From positions 2,170,001 to 2,234,000 of the forward strand of contig NZ_JAUSYH010000001.1 in NCBI RefSeq assembly GCF_030816715.1: a stretch of 64,000 nucleotides of DNA, given 5' to 3'. The notes beneath the pieces are model-generated. The model did no database searches and was not told the DNA's origin. It saw only the letters and a program-made list of their open reading frames with translations. Source of the stretch: Streptomyces achromogenes. Its GTDB lineage: Bacteria > Actinomycetota > Actinomycetes > Streptomycetales > Streptomycetaceae. This document shows positions 53,333-61,303 of the stretch, in pieces. Numbering within the stretch: position 1 is the first letter of the stretch; every line of letters starts with the position of its first letter. A program made the translations under genes and the position numbers.

Positions 53333-54198
53333 CGACGCAGCGGGACGTGCACGGCGAACTGCGCACCCGGCTGCACGCGGCGGCCGAGGCGCACCAGCCC
53401 GACCGGGCGCGCATCCTGGCCCGGGTCGAGCGCGGCATGGCCGGGCAGGGACAGGCACAGGTCCGCTCCGCCCACCGGGCGACCCGCCCGCCGCTGTGGA
53501 GCTGGGCGCGGATCGTGGGCGCGACGGCCGCGGTCGCGGGCATGCTCGCGGTCGGCGGTTACGCGGTGGCGTCCGCCGTGAAGGGCGACGCCCCGGCGCA
53601 GCAGTCCGTCTCCGCCTCCTCGCCGCCGGTCGAGTCCCCGGGCGCCACCAGCCGCCCGCCCCTCTCGCCCCGGCCGACTCCGGCCCCGGGCGGCGGCCGG
53701 ACCCCCGCCGGGCCGGGCGTCTCCCCGCCGAAGAGTCCCGCGGCCAAGCCCTCGACGCCCACGGCGTCCCTGCTGCCGGTGACGACCGACGAGGCGGAGG
53801 GCCCGCTGTGGTCGGACGGCTCGGTGGACCCGCACAGCAACGACTTCTGGGCGCAGAGCAACGTCACGCTGAAGACGTCCGAGGCGCTCACCGCGCTCAC
53901 CGTGCAGCTGAAGGTCGCGCAGACCGGCGGGGTCTCGTCGGCGGGCGCCTGGCGCTCGCTGCCCGAGGGCGACTTCGTGTTCACGGTGGCCGAACGGGAC
54001 GGCTTCCTCGTCTACACCTGGGTGCTCAGACAGGGCCGTACGGTCCCCAAGGGCGAGTGGGTGTTCGCCGGGCAGTACGACCACGACCGCGGCGGCCGTG
54101 ACGCGCACGACGACACCTACGCGATCGCCGGCCGCTCGGACGGCCGTCAGACCGTCGTGGGCGGCGACTTCGCCTCCCACGACGACAAGAAGGACTGA
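53329..54198 (+). CDS. Single-pass membrane protein, candidate anti-sigma/sensor partner of the ECF factor
   Basis: A 289-residue protein with a cytoplasmic N-terminal region of about 60 residues (LRTRLHAAAEAHQPDRARIL with ARVERGMAGQG, a helical segment like those of SigE-type partners), a membrane helix (RIVGATAAVAGMLAVGGYAV), a long Pro/Ser/Gly-rich external linker (about residues 88-140) and an external domain (GPLWSDGSVDPHSNDFWAQS ... GDFVFTVAERDGFLVYTWVL ... YDHDRGGRDAHDDTYAI). I do not recognise the external domain; it is beta-rich and acidic. ATG overlaps the sigma factor stop. A role as signal receiver that controls the sigma factor is inferred from context. Confidence 0.75.
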   Translation: MTTQRDVHGELRTRLHAAAEAHQPDRARILARVERGMAGQGQAQVRSAHRATRPPLWSWARIVGATAAVAGMLAVGGYAVASAVKGDAPAQQSVSASSPPVESPGATSRPPLSPRPTPAPGGGRTPAGPGVSPPKSPAAKPSTPTASLLPVTTDEAEGPLWSDGSVDPHSNDFWAQSNVTLKTSEALTALTVQLKVAQTGGVSSAGAWRSLPEGDFVFTVAERDGFLVYTWVLRQGRTVPKGEWVFAGQYDHDRGGRDAHDDTYAIAGRSDGRQTVVGGDFASHDDKKD

Positions 54199-54296
54199 AC
54201 CGGCTGGACCGGATGGACCGACCGGGCCGGCCGTGCGGGGGCGGGACGATCCCGTCCCCGCACGGAACGCAGGGAACGTGCGGAACCTACGGAACG

Positions 54297-55094
54297 TCAG
54301 CTGACGAAGTAGGTCGGGTTCGGCAGCTTGTACGTCCGGTCGGCGTAGCCGCCGTCGAGGTCGGAGTACTGGTCACCGAAGTTCGCGATGATCTCGTAGC
54401 CGAGGTCGCGCTCGATGTGCTTGCGGGTGCCGGACTTGTACTGGACGGTCGTGCAGGTCCAGGCGCCCGGGGTGGCGCAGCCGCTCAGGTAGGACGGCGG
54501 GGCGGCGGCGTTCTTGAGGAACATGTGCGCGGCGTCGAGGTTGACGTCGGCGCCGACCTTCTTCAGGTTGTCGACCGCGGCGGTGCGCTGCGCCTCGCCG
54601 AGGCCCGAGTTGTAGAAGACCTCGACGCCCTTCTTCTCCGCGTACCGCACCAGCTCGGGGCTGCCGAAGACGGCCGGCCGGTCCGCCTTGTTCACGTACG
54701 CCGCCCAGCTGGCGGAGTTGTACGTGTAGTTGTACCGCTTCTCGTAGTCGAGGCTGAGCAGCAGGGTGTCGTCGATGTCGAAGACGACCGCGGGCCGCTG
54801 GTGCTTCCTGACCGCCTTGCGGGCGGACTGGTCGATGTACTTCCGCGCGGCCTTGTCGATGCTCGCGAGGTCCTTGGCGTACGGGCTGGTCGGCGACGCC
54901 TGGTACACGCCGTCGGCGTCCGGGGCGGTGCCGTAGTAGGTGTCGATGTCCTTCACCAGGAGCCCGATGTTGTAGGGCTCGTGCGTGGAGTTGGCCGTGG
55001 ACTGGCCGGCCGTGGCCGCGCCGGCGCCGTAGAGGGCGGCGCCGGCGACGGCACAGGCCGCGGCGACGGCCGCGATGCGCAGTGGCTTATGCAT
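54297..55094 (-). CDS. Secreted HAD-family acid phosphatase (class B/C-like)
   Basis: A 265-residue exported protein. The N-terminal signal peptide (MHKPLRIAAVAAACAVAGAA) is followed by a helical region and a HAD phosphatase domain with the nucleophile Asp in AVVFDIDDTLLLSLDYEKRY, typical of class B/C acid phosphatases (FDIDDT). Motif II/III candidates are VEVFYNSGLGE and ANFGDQYSDLDGG at the end. It probably releases phosphate from nucleotides or organic esters outside the cell. ATG 55094. It lies downstream of the pectin genes on the same strand with a 146-base gap, so it is likely separate. Confidence 0.9.
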   Translation of the reverse strand: MHKPLRIAAVAAACAVAGAALYGAGAATAGQSTANSTHEPYNIGLLVKDIDTYYGTAPDADGVYQASPTSPYAKDLASIDKAARKYIDQSARKAVRKHQRPAVVFDIDDTLLLSLDYEKRYNYTYNSASWAAYVNKADRPAVFGSPELVRYAEKKGVEVFYNSGLGEAQRTAAVDNLKKVGADVNLDAAHMFLKNAAAPPSYLSGCATPGAWTCTTVQYKSGTRKHIERDLGYEIIANFGDQYSDLDGGYADRTYKLPNPTYFVS

Positions 55095-55240
55095 GACACG
55101 TTTTCTACGCGCGTCACGTGGGTGAGCGCGAGACCCGCCGGGCAAAAAACGGGTCAAGCGCCCCGACGGGCTCAGTTCATGACCGTCGACCCGAGGGCGT
55201 CGCCGCCGGGGTCCGCGACCCCTTGGGGAGCCCGCCGGGG

Positions 55241-56275
55241 TCACCGGCGCCCGTAAGGCCTCCAGTCGCCCAGGTACGTCCCCCGGGTGTGCAGGGCGGC
55301 CTCCGCGGGGGTCAGCTGCGGCCGGTTCTCCGGCACCGAGATCACCGCTCCCGGACCGGAGTTGGCGTACTCCCAAAAGCGCATGGTCTGCCAGGGATAG
55401 CCCTCGCGCATGTTGGCGTACGGCGTCACCGCGTCGACACCGGGGCCGATCCAGGTGTCCCGGACGACCAGCGAGGGCCAGGCGGTCGTCTCGTAGGACG
55501 GCACCCAGGGCCGGGCGATCTTGTACGCGGCGTCCTCCGCGGCGGAGGTGATCCGGCCGCGCAGGGCGAGGAAGCCGTAGGGGTCGGCCCGGGCGGTGGC
55601 GGGGGCGAAGACCATGCCCTTGGGGGTGAAGGACACGTCCCGCCGCAGGGTGTGGAAGCGGCAGGCGTCGAAGACGGCCCGGGCCCGCCCGAAGACGAAG
55701 TCGACGTCGCCCTCGATGTGGCAGTGGCGGTAGTACTGCCGGTCGAAGGCGTCGAGTGCGGTGGTGTCCGCGAAGAGGGTGTCCTGATGAGCGAGGAACC
55801 GGACGTTCTCGAAGTGCGAGCGGTCGCCGGTGACGTGGGCGGCGACGGCCTGGGTGCCGGTGGTCTCCGGGTGGTCGGCGCGCAGCCAGTCGTTGGCGAG
55901 GGTGAGGTCGCGCACGGTGAGGCCGGGCGCGGCGGAGGTGAAGGCGGCGGAGCCCGCGGTGCCGTAGGGGCCCGACCCGTCCGGCCTGGGCGTGCCGCCT
56001 GCGTTGTCGTACACGATGACGGCGGCGCGTGGGTCGCGACTCGCGCCGCGCAGGGTCAGCTCCGCCTTGTCCGCCGGGACGGCGACGACCTCCCGGTACG
56101 TTCCCGGGTGGACGACGATCGTCCAGCCGGGGCCGGAGACGGCGTCCACGGCCGCCTGGACGCTGTCGCCGGGGCGGACGTGCAGGACGCGGCGGGAGTG
56201 CGCGTGGGCGGCGGGCGCCCCGGTGAGCAGGGCGGCGCCGGTGGCGGCGGCGAGGAGGGTGCGGCGGGGCAGCAT
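55241..56275 (-). CDS. Secreted pectinesterase (CE8), first of a tandem pair by position
   Basis: A 344-residue pectin methylesterase with an N-terminal signal containing PRRTLLAAATGAALL, a twin-arginine-type sequence, ending near APAAHAHS. The beta-helix core shows GTQAVAAHVTGDRSHFENVR with FLAHQDTLFADT (oxyanion Gln/Asp region), GDVDFVFGRARAVFDACRF with the second active Asp, and ARPWVPS near the Arg/Trp site. It removes methyl groups from pectin so that lyases can act. ATG 56275 lies one base after the stop of the other pectinesterase gene, so the two are coupled. Confidence 0.93.
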   Translation of the reverse strand: MLPRRTLLAAATGAALLTGAPAAHAHSRRVLHVRPGDSVQAAVDAVSGPGWTIVVHPGTYREVVAVPADKAELTLRGASRDPRAAVIVYDNAGGTPRPDGSGPYGTAGSAAFTSAAPGLTVRDLTLANDWLRADHPETTGTQAVAAHVTGDRSHFENVRFLAHQDTLFADTTALDAFDRQYYRHCHIEGDVDFVFGRARAVFDACRFHTLRRDVSFTPKGMVFAPATARADPYGFLALRGRITSAAEDAAYKIARPWVPSYETTAWPSLVVRDTWIGPGVDAVTPYANMREGYPWQTMRFWEYANSGPGAVISVPENRPQLTPAEAALHTRGTYLGDWRPYGRR

Positions 56276-56276
56276 C

Positions 56277-57419
56277 TCAGCACTCCCCCTTCCAGGGCTC
56301 CCAGTCGCCGAGGTAGGCCTCGCGGGTCGCGGACCGGGCCTGGTCGCGGGTGAGCTGCGGGCGGTTCTCGGGGACGGTGATCCGTGCTCCCGGCCCGGTG
56401 TTGCGGTACTCGGCGAACCGCTGGCTCTGCCAGGGGAAGGAGGCCGACATGTTCGTGTAGGGCGCGGCCGCGTCGATGCCGGCGTCCATGCGGGTGTCGC
56501 GGACGGTGAGCATCGGGCGGGCGGTGGTGTCGGAGCTGGGGACCCAGGGGCGGGCCAGCTTGTAGAAGGCGTCGGGGGCCTCGCTGCTGATCCGGCTCCC
56601 GGTGACCAGCTGGCCGAGCGGGTTGGCGCCCGCCGTGGAGGGGGCGAAGACGAAGCCGTAGGGCGCGCCGGCCAGGTCGGTGCGGTTCAGGGTGCGGAAG
56701 TGGCACCGCTCGAGGACGGCGGTGGCGCGGCCGAAGACGAAGTCGACGTCGCCCTGGACGTAGCAGTGCGTGTAGTACTGCCGGGCGAAGGCGGTCAGGG
56801 ACATCGAGTCGGCGTACAGGGTGTCCTGGTGCCCGAGGAAGCGGCAGTGGTGGAAGGCGGAGCGGTCGCCCTGGACCTTGACGGCGACGGCCTGGGTGCC
56901 GGTGATGTCGGGGTGGTCGGCGCGCAGCCAGTCGTTGGCGAAGGTGATCCGGTGGGCGGTGAAGCCGGCGGCCTGCAGGGTGGTGGTGGCCGAGCCGGTG
57001 GTGCCGTAGGTGCCGCCGCCGGGCTTGGCGGTGCCGGCCGCGTTGTCGTAGACGATCACGACGTCCCGGGGGTCCTCGCAGGCGCCGATCCAGGTGGCCT
57101 CGGTGCGGGTGGGATCGAGGACCACGGTCTCCCGGTAGACGCCGGGGGCGAGGACGAGGGTCCAGCCGCTGCCCGAGGCGGCGGCGACGGCGTCCCGCAC
57201 GGTCGTGAAGTCGCCCCGGCCGAGCGGGTCGACGTAGAGGGTCTGCGGGGTGCGGCGGGCGGCCGGGGAGCCGTACCGGCCGAACGGGCGGCGGCCGCCC
57301 GCCGAGACGCGGGCGTCCGCGGCGGCCTGCGCGGACGGGGCGCCCAGGGCCAGGGCGGCGGCCGTTCCCGCGCTCGCGGCGCTCACGGCGAGGAACCGTC
57401 TTCTCGAAACGGGGTGCAT
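56277..57419 (-). CDS. Secreted pectinesterase (CE8), upstream member of the tandem pair
   Basis: A 380-residue pectin methylesterase. The N-terminus MHPVSRRRFLAVSAASAGTA is a clear twin-arginine signal (SRRRFLA). The catalytic core has GTQAVAVKVQGDRSAFHHCR with FLGHQDTLYADS, GDVDFVFGRATAVLERCHF, and ARPWVPSSD. It resembles the paralogue at 55241-56275 over its full length, so the pair arose by duplication. ATG 57419. A 106-base gap separates it from the pectate lyase gene upstream, on the same strand. Confidence 0.93.
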   Translation of the reverse strand: MHPVSRRRFLAVSAASAGTAAALALGAPSAQAAADARVSAGGRRPFGRYGSPAARRTPQTLYVDPLGRGDFTTVRDAVAAASGSGWTLVLAPGVYRETVVLDPTRTEATWIGACEDPRDVVIVYDNAAGTAKPGGGTYGTTGSATTTLQAAGFTAHRITFANDWLRADHPDITGTQAVAVKVQGDRSAFHHCRFLGHQDTLYADSMSLTAFARQYYTHCYVQGDVDFVFGRATAVLERCHFRTLNRTDLAGAPYGFVFAPSTAGANPLGQLVTGSRISSEAPDAFYKLARPWVPSSDTTARPMLTVRDTRMDAGIDAAAPYTNMSASFPWQSQRFAEYRNTGPGARITVPENRPQLTRDQARSATREAYLGDWEPWKGEC

Positions 57420-57525
57420 GCGGGTGCTCCTTGACGGTGCGGCTCTGCGGGGGTGGCTCTGAGGTCTGCCGGTGCGGCCGGGGCGACGAGGGGCGTCGCC
57501 CCGGCCGTCTGACGGTCGTACGAGG

Positions 57526-58863
57526 TCAGCCGAGGCGTCCCGCGCCCGCGCCGCAGTCGACGATGCGGGGGACCGCCTTCGCCGGGTCGACCCGGGTGCG
57601 CAGGGTGGGCGTCCAGCCGGCGCCGGACTCGAGGGTCTCGGCGGGGATCTGGGCGTTGTGGACGGCGATCAGGTCGGTCTTCACACCGTTGACGTAGTTG
57701 TCGGCGGCGGTCAGCGGCGAGACGTTCCACCGCTTGAGCACCTTGGCCGCGCTGACCCCCTGCGGCAGGGTGAACGCGTTGTGCTCGGCGACGAGCTTGG
57801 ACTCCTTGCCGATGCCGAAGCTGTAGGTGTAGTCGCCGTTCGCGACGAAGTGGTTGTTGTAGGAGTCGACCTGCCCGAAGCGGACGCGGGGCGCGCGCTC
57901 GACCAGGTTCGCGAACAGGTTGTGGTGGAACGTCGTCCGCAGGTGCCCCCGGTCGCCGGCGGCGGTGGACTCGCTGTCGCTGTTGCCGATGAGGATCGTC
58001 TTGTCGTGGTCGCTGAAGACGTTCCAGGAGGCCGTGACGTAGTCGGCGCCGCGCACGATGTCGAGTTCGCCGTCGTGCTGCTGGTAGAGCATGCCGAAGT
58101 AGGTCGGGGCGGCGCTGTCGGGGTGTGCGCCGTCGGTGAACGTGTTGTGGTCGAGCCAGACGTGCGTGGCGCCGTAGACCACGGCGGTGTCGTACTCGGA
58201 GTTCCAGTTGCCCTTGTCCCCGTCGGTGGGGTCCCACTGGGGGAAGCAGTCGATGGGCGACTCGAAGGACATGTTGCGCAGGATCACGTTGTCGACGGCC
58301 TTGATCTGCAGGCTGACGCCCTTGAATCCGGCGTTCCGCCCGATGCCGACGATGGTGGTGTTGGAGGGGATGTTCGCCTTGATGGCCTTGTCCTGGTTGG
58401 CGGCGGAGACTCGCCGCAGCCCCTCGGGACTGCCGGCGGGCTCGGCGGCGAGGTCGGTGTCCAGTCCCCAGGCCTCGGGCGCGTACTTCGCGAGGTAGGC
58501 GTCGAAGTCGTATCCGGGCGCGGCGAAGGCGTCGCAGCCCTCGGCGACGGCGTCGATGACGCCCTTCACCTTGATGATCTTCGGCGTGTTGCCCCCGGCG
58601 GCGAGGGCGGCCTTGAACTCGGCCCAGGTGGTGACGGTGTGGACGTGGGCGGCGTCGGCGGCCGAGCCGCCCGTCGTTCCGGTGCCGGACGAGGCCCAGC
58701 CGTCGTTCGCGGGCAGCACCTGGCGGCCGAGGTCGGGGGCGGCGTGCCGGGCGCGGCCGTGGTGCTCGCCCTGGGCGGACGCCGTGCCGGTCACGGACAG
58801 CACCAGCGCGGTGCAGCCCACCAGGACACCAATGACACGTCCATGACATCTCTGTGTACGCAC
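57526..58863 (-). CDS. Secreted pectate lyase (PL1)
   Basis: A 445-residue right-handed beta-helix lyase of polysaccharide lyase family 1, with a Sec-type signal (VIGVLVGCTALVLSVTGTAS ending AQG). Conserved features are ATHVWLDHNTFTDG (the vWiDH motif), the Ca2+-site Asp residues, and RTTFHHNLFANLVERAPRVR with FGQVDSYNNHF, containing the catalytic Arg. It cleaves polygalacturonate by beta-elimination. GTG 58863. Immediately upstream lies a 13-bp tandem repeat array. It sits between the acetylesterase and the pectinesterase genes. Confidence 0.94.
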   Translation of the reverse strand: MRTQRCHGRVIGVLVGCTALVLSVTGTASAQGEHHGRARHAAPDLGRQVLPANDGWASSGTGTTGGSAADAAHVHTVTTWAEFKAALAAGGNTPKIIKVKGVIDAVAEGCDAFAAPGYDFDAYLAKYAPEAWGLDTDLAAEPAGSPEGLRRVSAANQDKAIKANIPSNTTIVGIGRNAGFKGVSLQIKAVDNVILRNMSFESPIDCFPQWDPTDGDKGNWNSEYDTAVVYGATHVWLDHNTFTDGAHPDSAAPTYFGMLYQQHDGELDIVRGADYVTASWNVFSDHDKTILIGNSDSESTAAGDRGHLRTTFHHNLFANLVERAPRVRFGQVDSYNNHFVANGDYTYSFGIGKESKLVAEHNAFTLPQGVSAAKVLKRWNVSPLTAADNYVNGVKTDLIAVHNAQIPAETLESGAGWTPTLRTRVDPAKAVPRIVDCGAGAGRLG

Positions 58864-58905
58864 TGTGCGGTTCTCCTTCTGTTGCGGCGGCGGGTCGGCC
58901 CGCGC

Positions 58906-59009
58906 CGACGGGTCGGGCCGACGGGTCGGGCCGACGGGTCGGGCCGGCGGGTCGGGCCGACGGGTCGGGCCGGCGGGTCGGGCCGACGGGTCGGGCCGGC
59001 GGGTCGGGC
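58906..59009. repeat. 13-bp tandem repeat, eight units
   Basis: Eight head-to-tail units of 13 bases read CGACGGGTCGGGC or CGGCGGGTCGGGC; the third base is A in units 1-3, 5 and 7 and G in units 4, 6 and 8. A related partial unit lies at each edge, including one within the end of the acetylesterase coding sequence (59028-59041). The array fills most of the 158-base gap upstream of the pectate lyase start. The period is not a multiple of three. No spacers, so not a CRISPR array. Confidence 0.9.
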
Positions 59010-59021
59010 CGGCGGGTGGTG

Positions 59022-59819
59022 CTACGCCAGCGGGTCGGGCCAGGTGATCCAGGACGGGGGGATCTGCTCGTTCAGCCGGACCACGTCACACGGGGCCAGC
59101 ACCCGTGTGCGCAGCAGCTCCCGTACGGCGAGCCGCGCCACGGCGATCGCGCCCGGCGGGTTGAAGTGCGTGTTGTCCTGCTCGGTGGCGGTCCAGTTGA
59201 AGTACGCCTTCGTCTCCTCGACGCCCAGCTGCTGCCAGAGCGCCAGCGACAGCGCCTGGACGTCGAGCAGCGCGACCCGTTCCTGCGCGGCGAGCGCGCG
59301 CATGGCGGCGGGGTACTCGCCGTGCGTCGGCTGGGCCTTGCCCGCGGCGTCGAACCGGCGCCGCTCCACGGGCGTGGCGAGGACCGGGCGGGCCCCCTTC
59401 GCCCGGGCGCCGGCGAGGTACTGCCGCAGGCAGTCCTGGTACGTCGTCCAGGGCTCGGTGTAGCGGGTGGGATCGGTCGTCTTCTCGTCGTTGTGCGCGA
59501 ACTGGACGAGCAGCAGGTCCCCCGGCCGGATCGCCGCGAGGACGGCGTCGAGCCTGCCCTCGTCGATGAAGCTCTTGGAACTGCGGCCGTTCACCGCGTG
59601 GTTGACGACGGGCAGGCCGGCGTGCAGGAAGAAGGGCAGTGCCATGCCCCACCCGGTCTCGGGTGCGGCGTCGGAGTACTTCTGGGCGGCGGTGGAGTCG
59701 CCGGCGATGTAGAGCGTGCGGGGCCGGCGGGCGCCTGCGCCGGCGGGGCCGGCGGCCGTGGCGGCGAGCGGAACGGCGGCGAGCGCCGCGGCGGTGACCT
59801 GTCTGCGGGTGAGCGACAC
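59022..59819 (-). CDS. Secreted rhamnogalacturonan acetylesterase (CE12, SGNH hydrolase)
   Basis: A 265-residue SGNH-type esterase with an N-terminal TRRQVTAAALAAVPLAATAA twin-arginine-like signal. The blocks are IAGDSTAAQKYSDAAPETGW with the nucleophile Ser (block I), NGRSSKSFIDEGRLD (block II), LVQFAHNDEKT (block III), and DNTHFNPPGA with the catalytic Asp-x-x-His (block V). This is the CE12 pattern of rhamnogalacturonan acetylesterases, which deacetylate the hairy regions of pectin. GTG 59819. A 92-base gap separates it from the sugar-binding lipoprotein gene upstream. The C-terminal codons overlap a copy of the 13-bp repeat. Confidence 0.92.
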   Translation of the reverse strand: MSLTRRQVTAAALAAVPLAATAAGPAGAGARRPRTLYIAGDSTAAQKYSDAAPETGWGMALPFFLHAGLPVVNHAVNGRSSKSFIDEGRLDAVLAAIRPGDLLLVQFAHNDEKTTDPTRYTEPWTTYQDCLRQYLAGARAKGARPVLATPVERRRFDAAGKAQPTHGEYPAAMRALAAQERVALLDVQALSLALWQQLGVEETKAYFNWTATEQDNTHFNPPGAIAVARLAVRELLRTRVLAPCDVVRLNEQIPPSWITWPDPLA

Positions 59820-59911
59820 CTACGTGCACCTTTCGCGTGGGAGGCACGGGGGAACTGCGCGGCCTGCCGGGACGGGCCGGCAGTCCCCCGTGACGACGAT
59901 CGCCCTGGCGG

Positions 59912-61249
59912 TTACTTGTGGTTCTTCTTCCAGTCGGCCTGGGCGGTGTTCAGCTGGTCGGCGAGCGTGTCCAGGAACTGCTTCGCGGTCATCTTGCCGA
60001 GCAGCACCTTCTGGAAGTTCGGCTCGTTGTCGGCCTTCGAGATGGTGTTCCAGTCGGGCAGGTAGTAGGGCAGCTGCACGATCTTCGTGGTGGTGCCCGT
60101 CAGCGCCTCGGCGGCCAGCTTCGTCGGCTCGGACTCCTGGACCCAGCTGTCCTGCGCGGCCTCCAGGTTCGCCGGGATCGAGCCCGCCGACTTGTTCCAC
60201 TTGCTGTTGGACGCGTGCGAGGCGGCGAACTCGATGAACTTCCAGGCGGCGGTCTTGTTCTTGCTCGACTTGAACAGGCCGAGCCCGTCCACCGGGTTGG
60301 AGACCTGCACCCGGGTGCCGTTGTCCATCGTCGGAGCGGGCACGCCCTTGAACTTGCCGGCCAGCGCCTTCTGGTGGTCCTTGTACGAGCCCAGGTTGTG
60401 GCTCAGCATGCCGATGGTGCCGGAGTCCCACTGGGCGACCATCTTGGTGAAGTCGTTGTTGACGTCGGCGGCCGGGGTGTCCTTCTTGTACAGGCCGACG
60501 TACTTCTCCAGCGCGGCCACGTTCTTCGGGTCGTTGACGGTGGTCTTGTCACCGCTCCAGAACTCGGTGATGCCGCTCTGCCCGTAGGCCGCGTCGAGGG
60601 CCGGGGAGATCGAGCCGGAACCGCCGCGGATGGTGTAGCCGAAGGCGTTCTTGTCCTTGTCGGTCAGCTTGTCGGCGGCCTCGTAGAACTTCGACCAGGT
60701 GGTCGGCGCGTCCAGGCCCGCCTTCTGGAAGAGGTCCGTGCGGTACCAGAGGGTGCCGTTGTTGGCGGAGGTCGGCACGGAGTACGTCTTGCCGTCGATG
60801 CCGGCGGCCTTGACGCTGTCCAGGAACTTCGCGTTGAGCTTGCCGCCGAGGCCGCTCTTCTCCAGCCGGCTGTCGAGCGGTTCGAGGGCGCCCTGCGCCG
60901 CGACCTCGGCGAGCATCGCGGCGCCCACCCCTCCGACGTCGGGCAGTCCGCCGCCCTGGATGGCGGTGTCGTACTTGGACTGGACGCTGTCGGCCGGCAC
61001 ACCGACGTACTTGACCTTGATGTCCGGGTTCGCCTTCTCGAAGTCGGCGATGATCTCCTTCCAGACGTCGGTGCGGACACCGCCGTTGTTGTCCCAGAAG
61101 GTGATCTCCCCCTTGCCGGAGCCGTCGCCTCCCTTGTCTCCCGCCGCACCGCTGCCGTCGTCGCCGCAGGCGGTGGCGGTCAGCGCGAGCACGGTGGTGA
61201 CGGCGAGGGCCAGGGCGGCGCGCCTGCTTCTGCGGATGCTGCTTGTCAT
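59912..61249 (-). CDS. Sugar ABC transporter substrate-binding lipoprotein
   Basis: A 445-residue family 1 solute-binding protein. The signal peptide ends in a lipobox (LALTATAC) followed by a Gly/Asp linker. The binding domain has GEITFWDNNGGVRTDVWKEI with IADFEKANPDIKVKYVGVPA, the common start of sugar-binding proteins, NNGTLWYRTDLFQKAGLDAP, and AAWKFIEFAASHASN. Its place between pectin enzymes suggests oligogalacturonides or rhamnogalacturonan fragments as ligand. ATG 61249. No permease or ATPase genes are next to it. Confidence 0.93.
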   Translation of the reverse strand: MTSSIRRSRRAALALAVTTVLALTATACGDDGSGAAGDKGGDGSGKGEITFWDNNGGVRTDVWKEIIADFEKANPDIKVKYVGVPADSVQSKYDTAIQGGGLPDVGGVGAAMLAEVAAQGALEPLDSRLEKSGLGGKLNAKFLDSVKAAGIDGKTYSVPTSANNGTLWYRTDLFQKAGLDAPTTWSKFYEAADKLTDKDKNAFGYTIRGGSGSISPALDAAYGQSGITEFWSGDKTTVNDPKNVAALEKYVGLYKKDTPAADVNNDFTKMVAQWDSGTIGMLSHNLGSYKDHQKALAGKFKGVPAPTMDNGTRVQVSNPVDGLGLFKSSKNKTAAWKFIEFAASHASNSKWNKSAGSIPANLEAAQDSWVQESEPTKLAAEALTGTTTKIVQLPYYLPDWNTISKADNEPNFQKVLLGKMTAKQFLDTLADQLNTAQADWKKNHK

Positions 61250-61303
61250 GTGGTCGGCTCTCTTCTTCTCTGGATCCCTGCGGAGATATGAAGTTGTGGG
61301 GGG

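Noticed and set aside
58906..59009. CRISPR array or coding repeat
   Set aside because: Units are 13 bases with no spacers; the period is not a multiple of three and no gene covers it.
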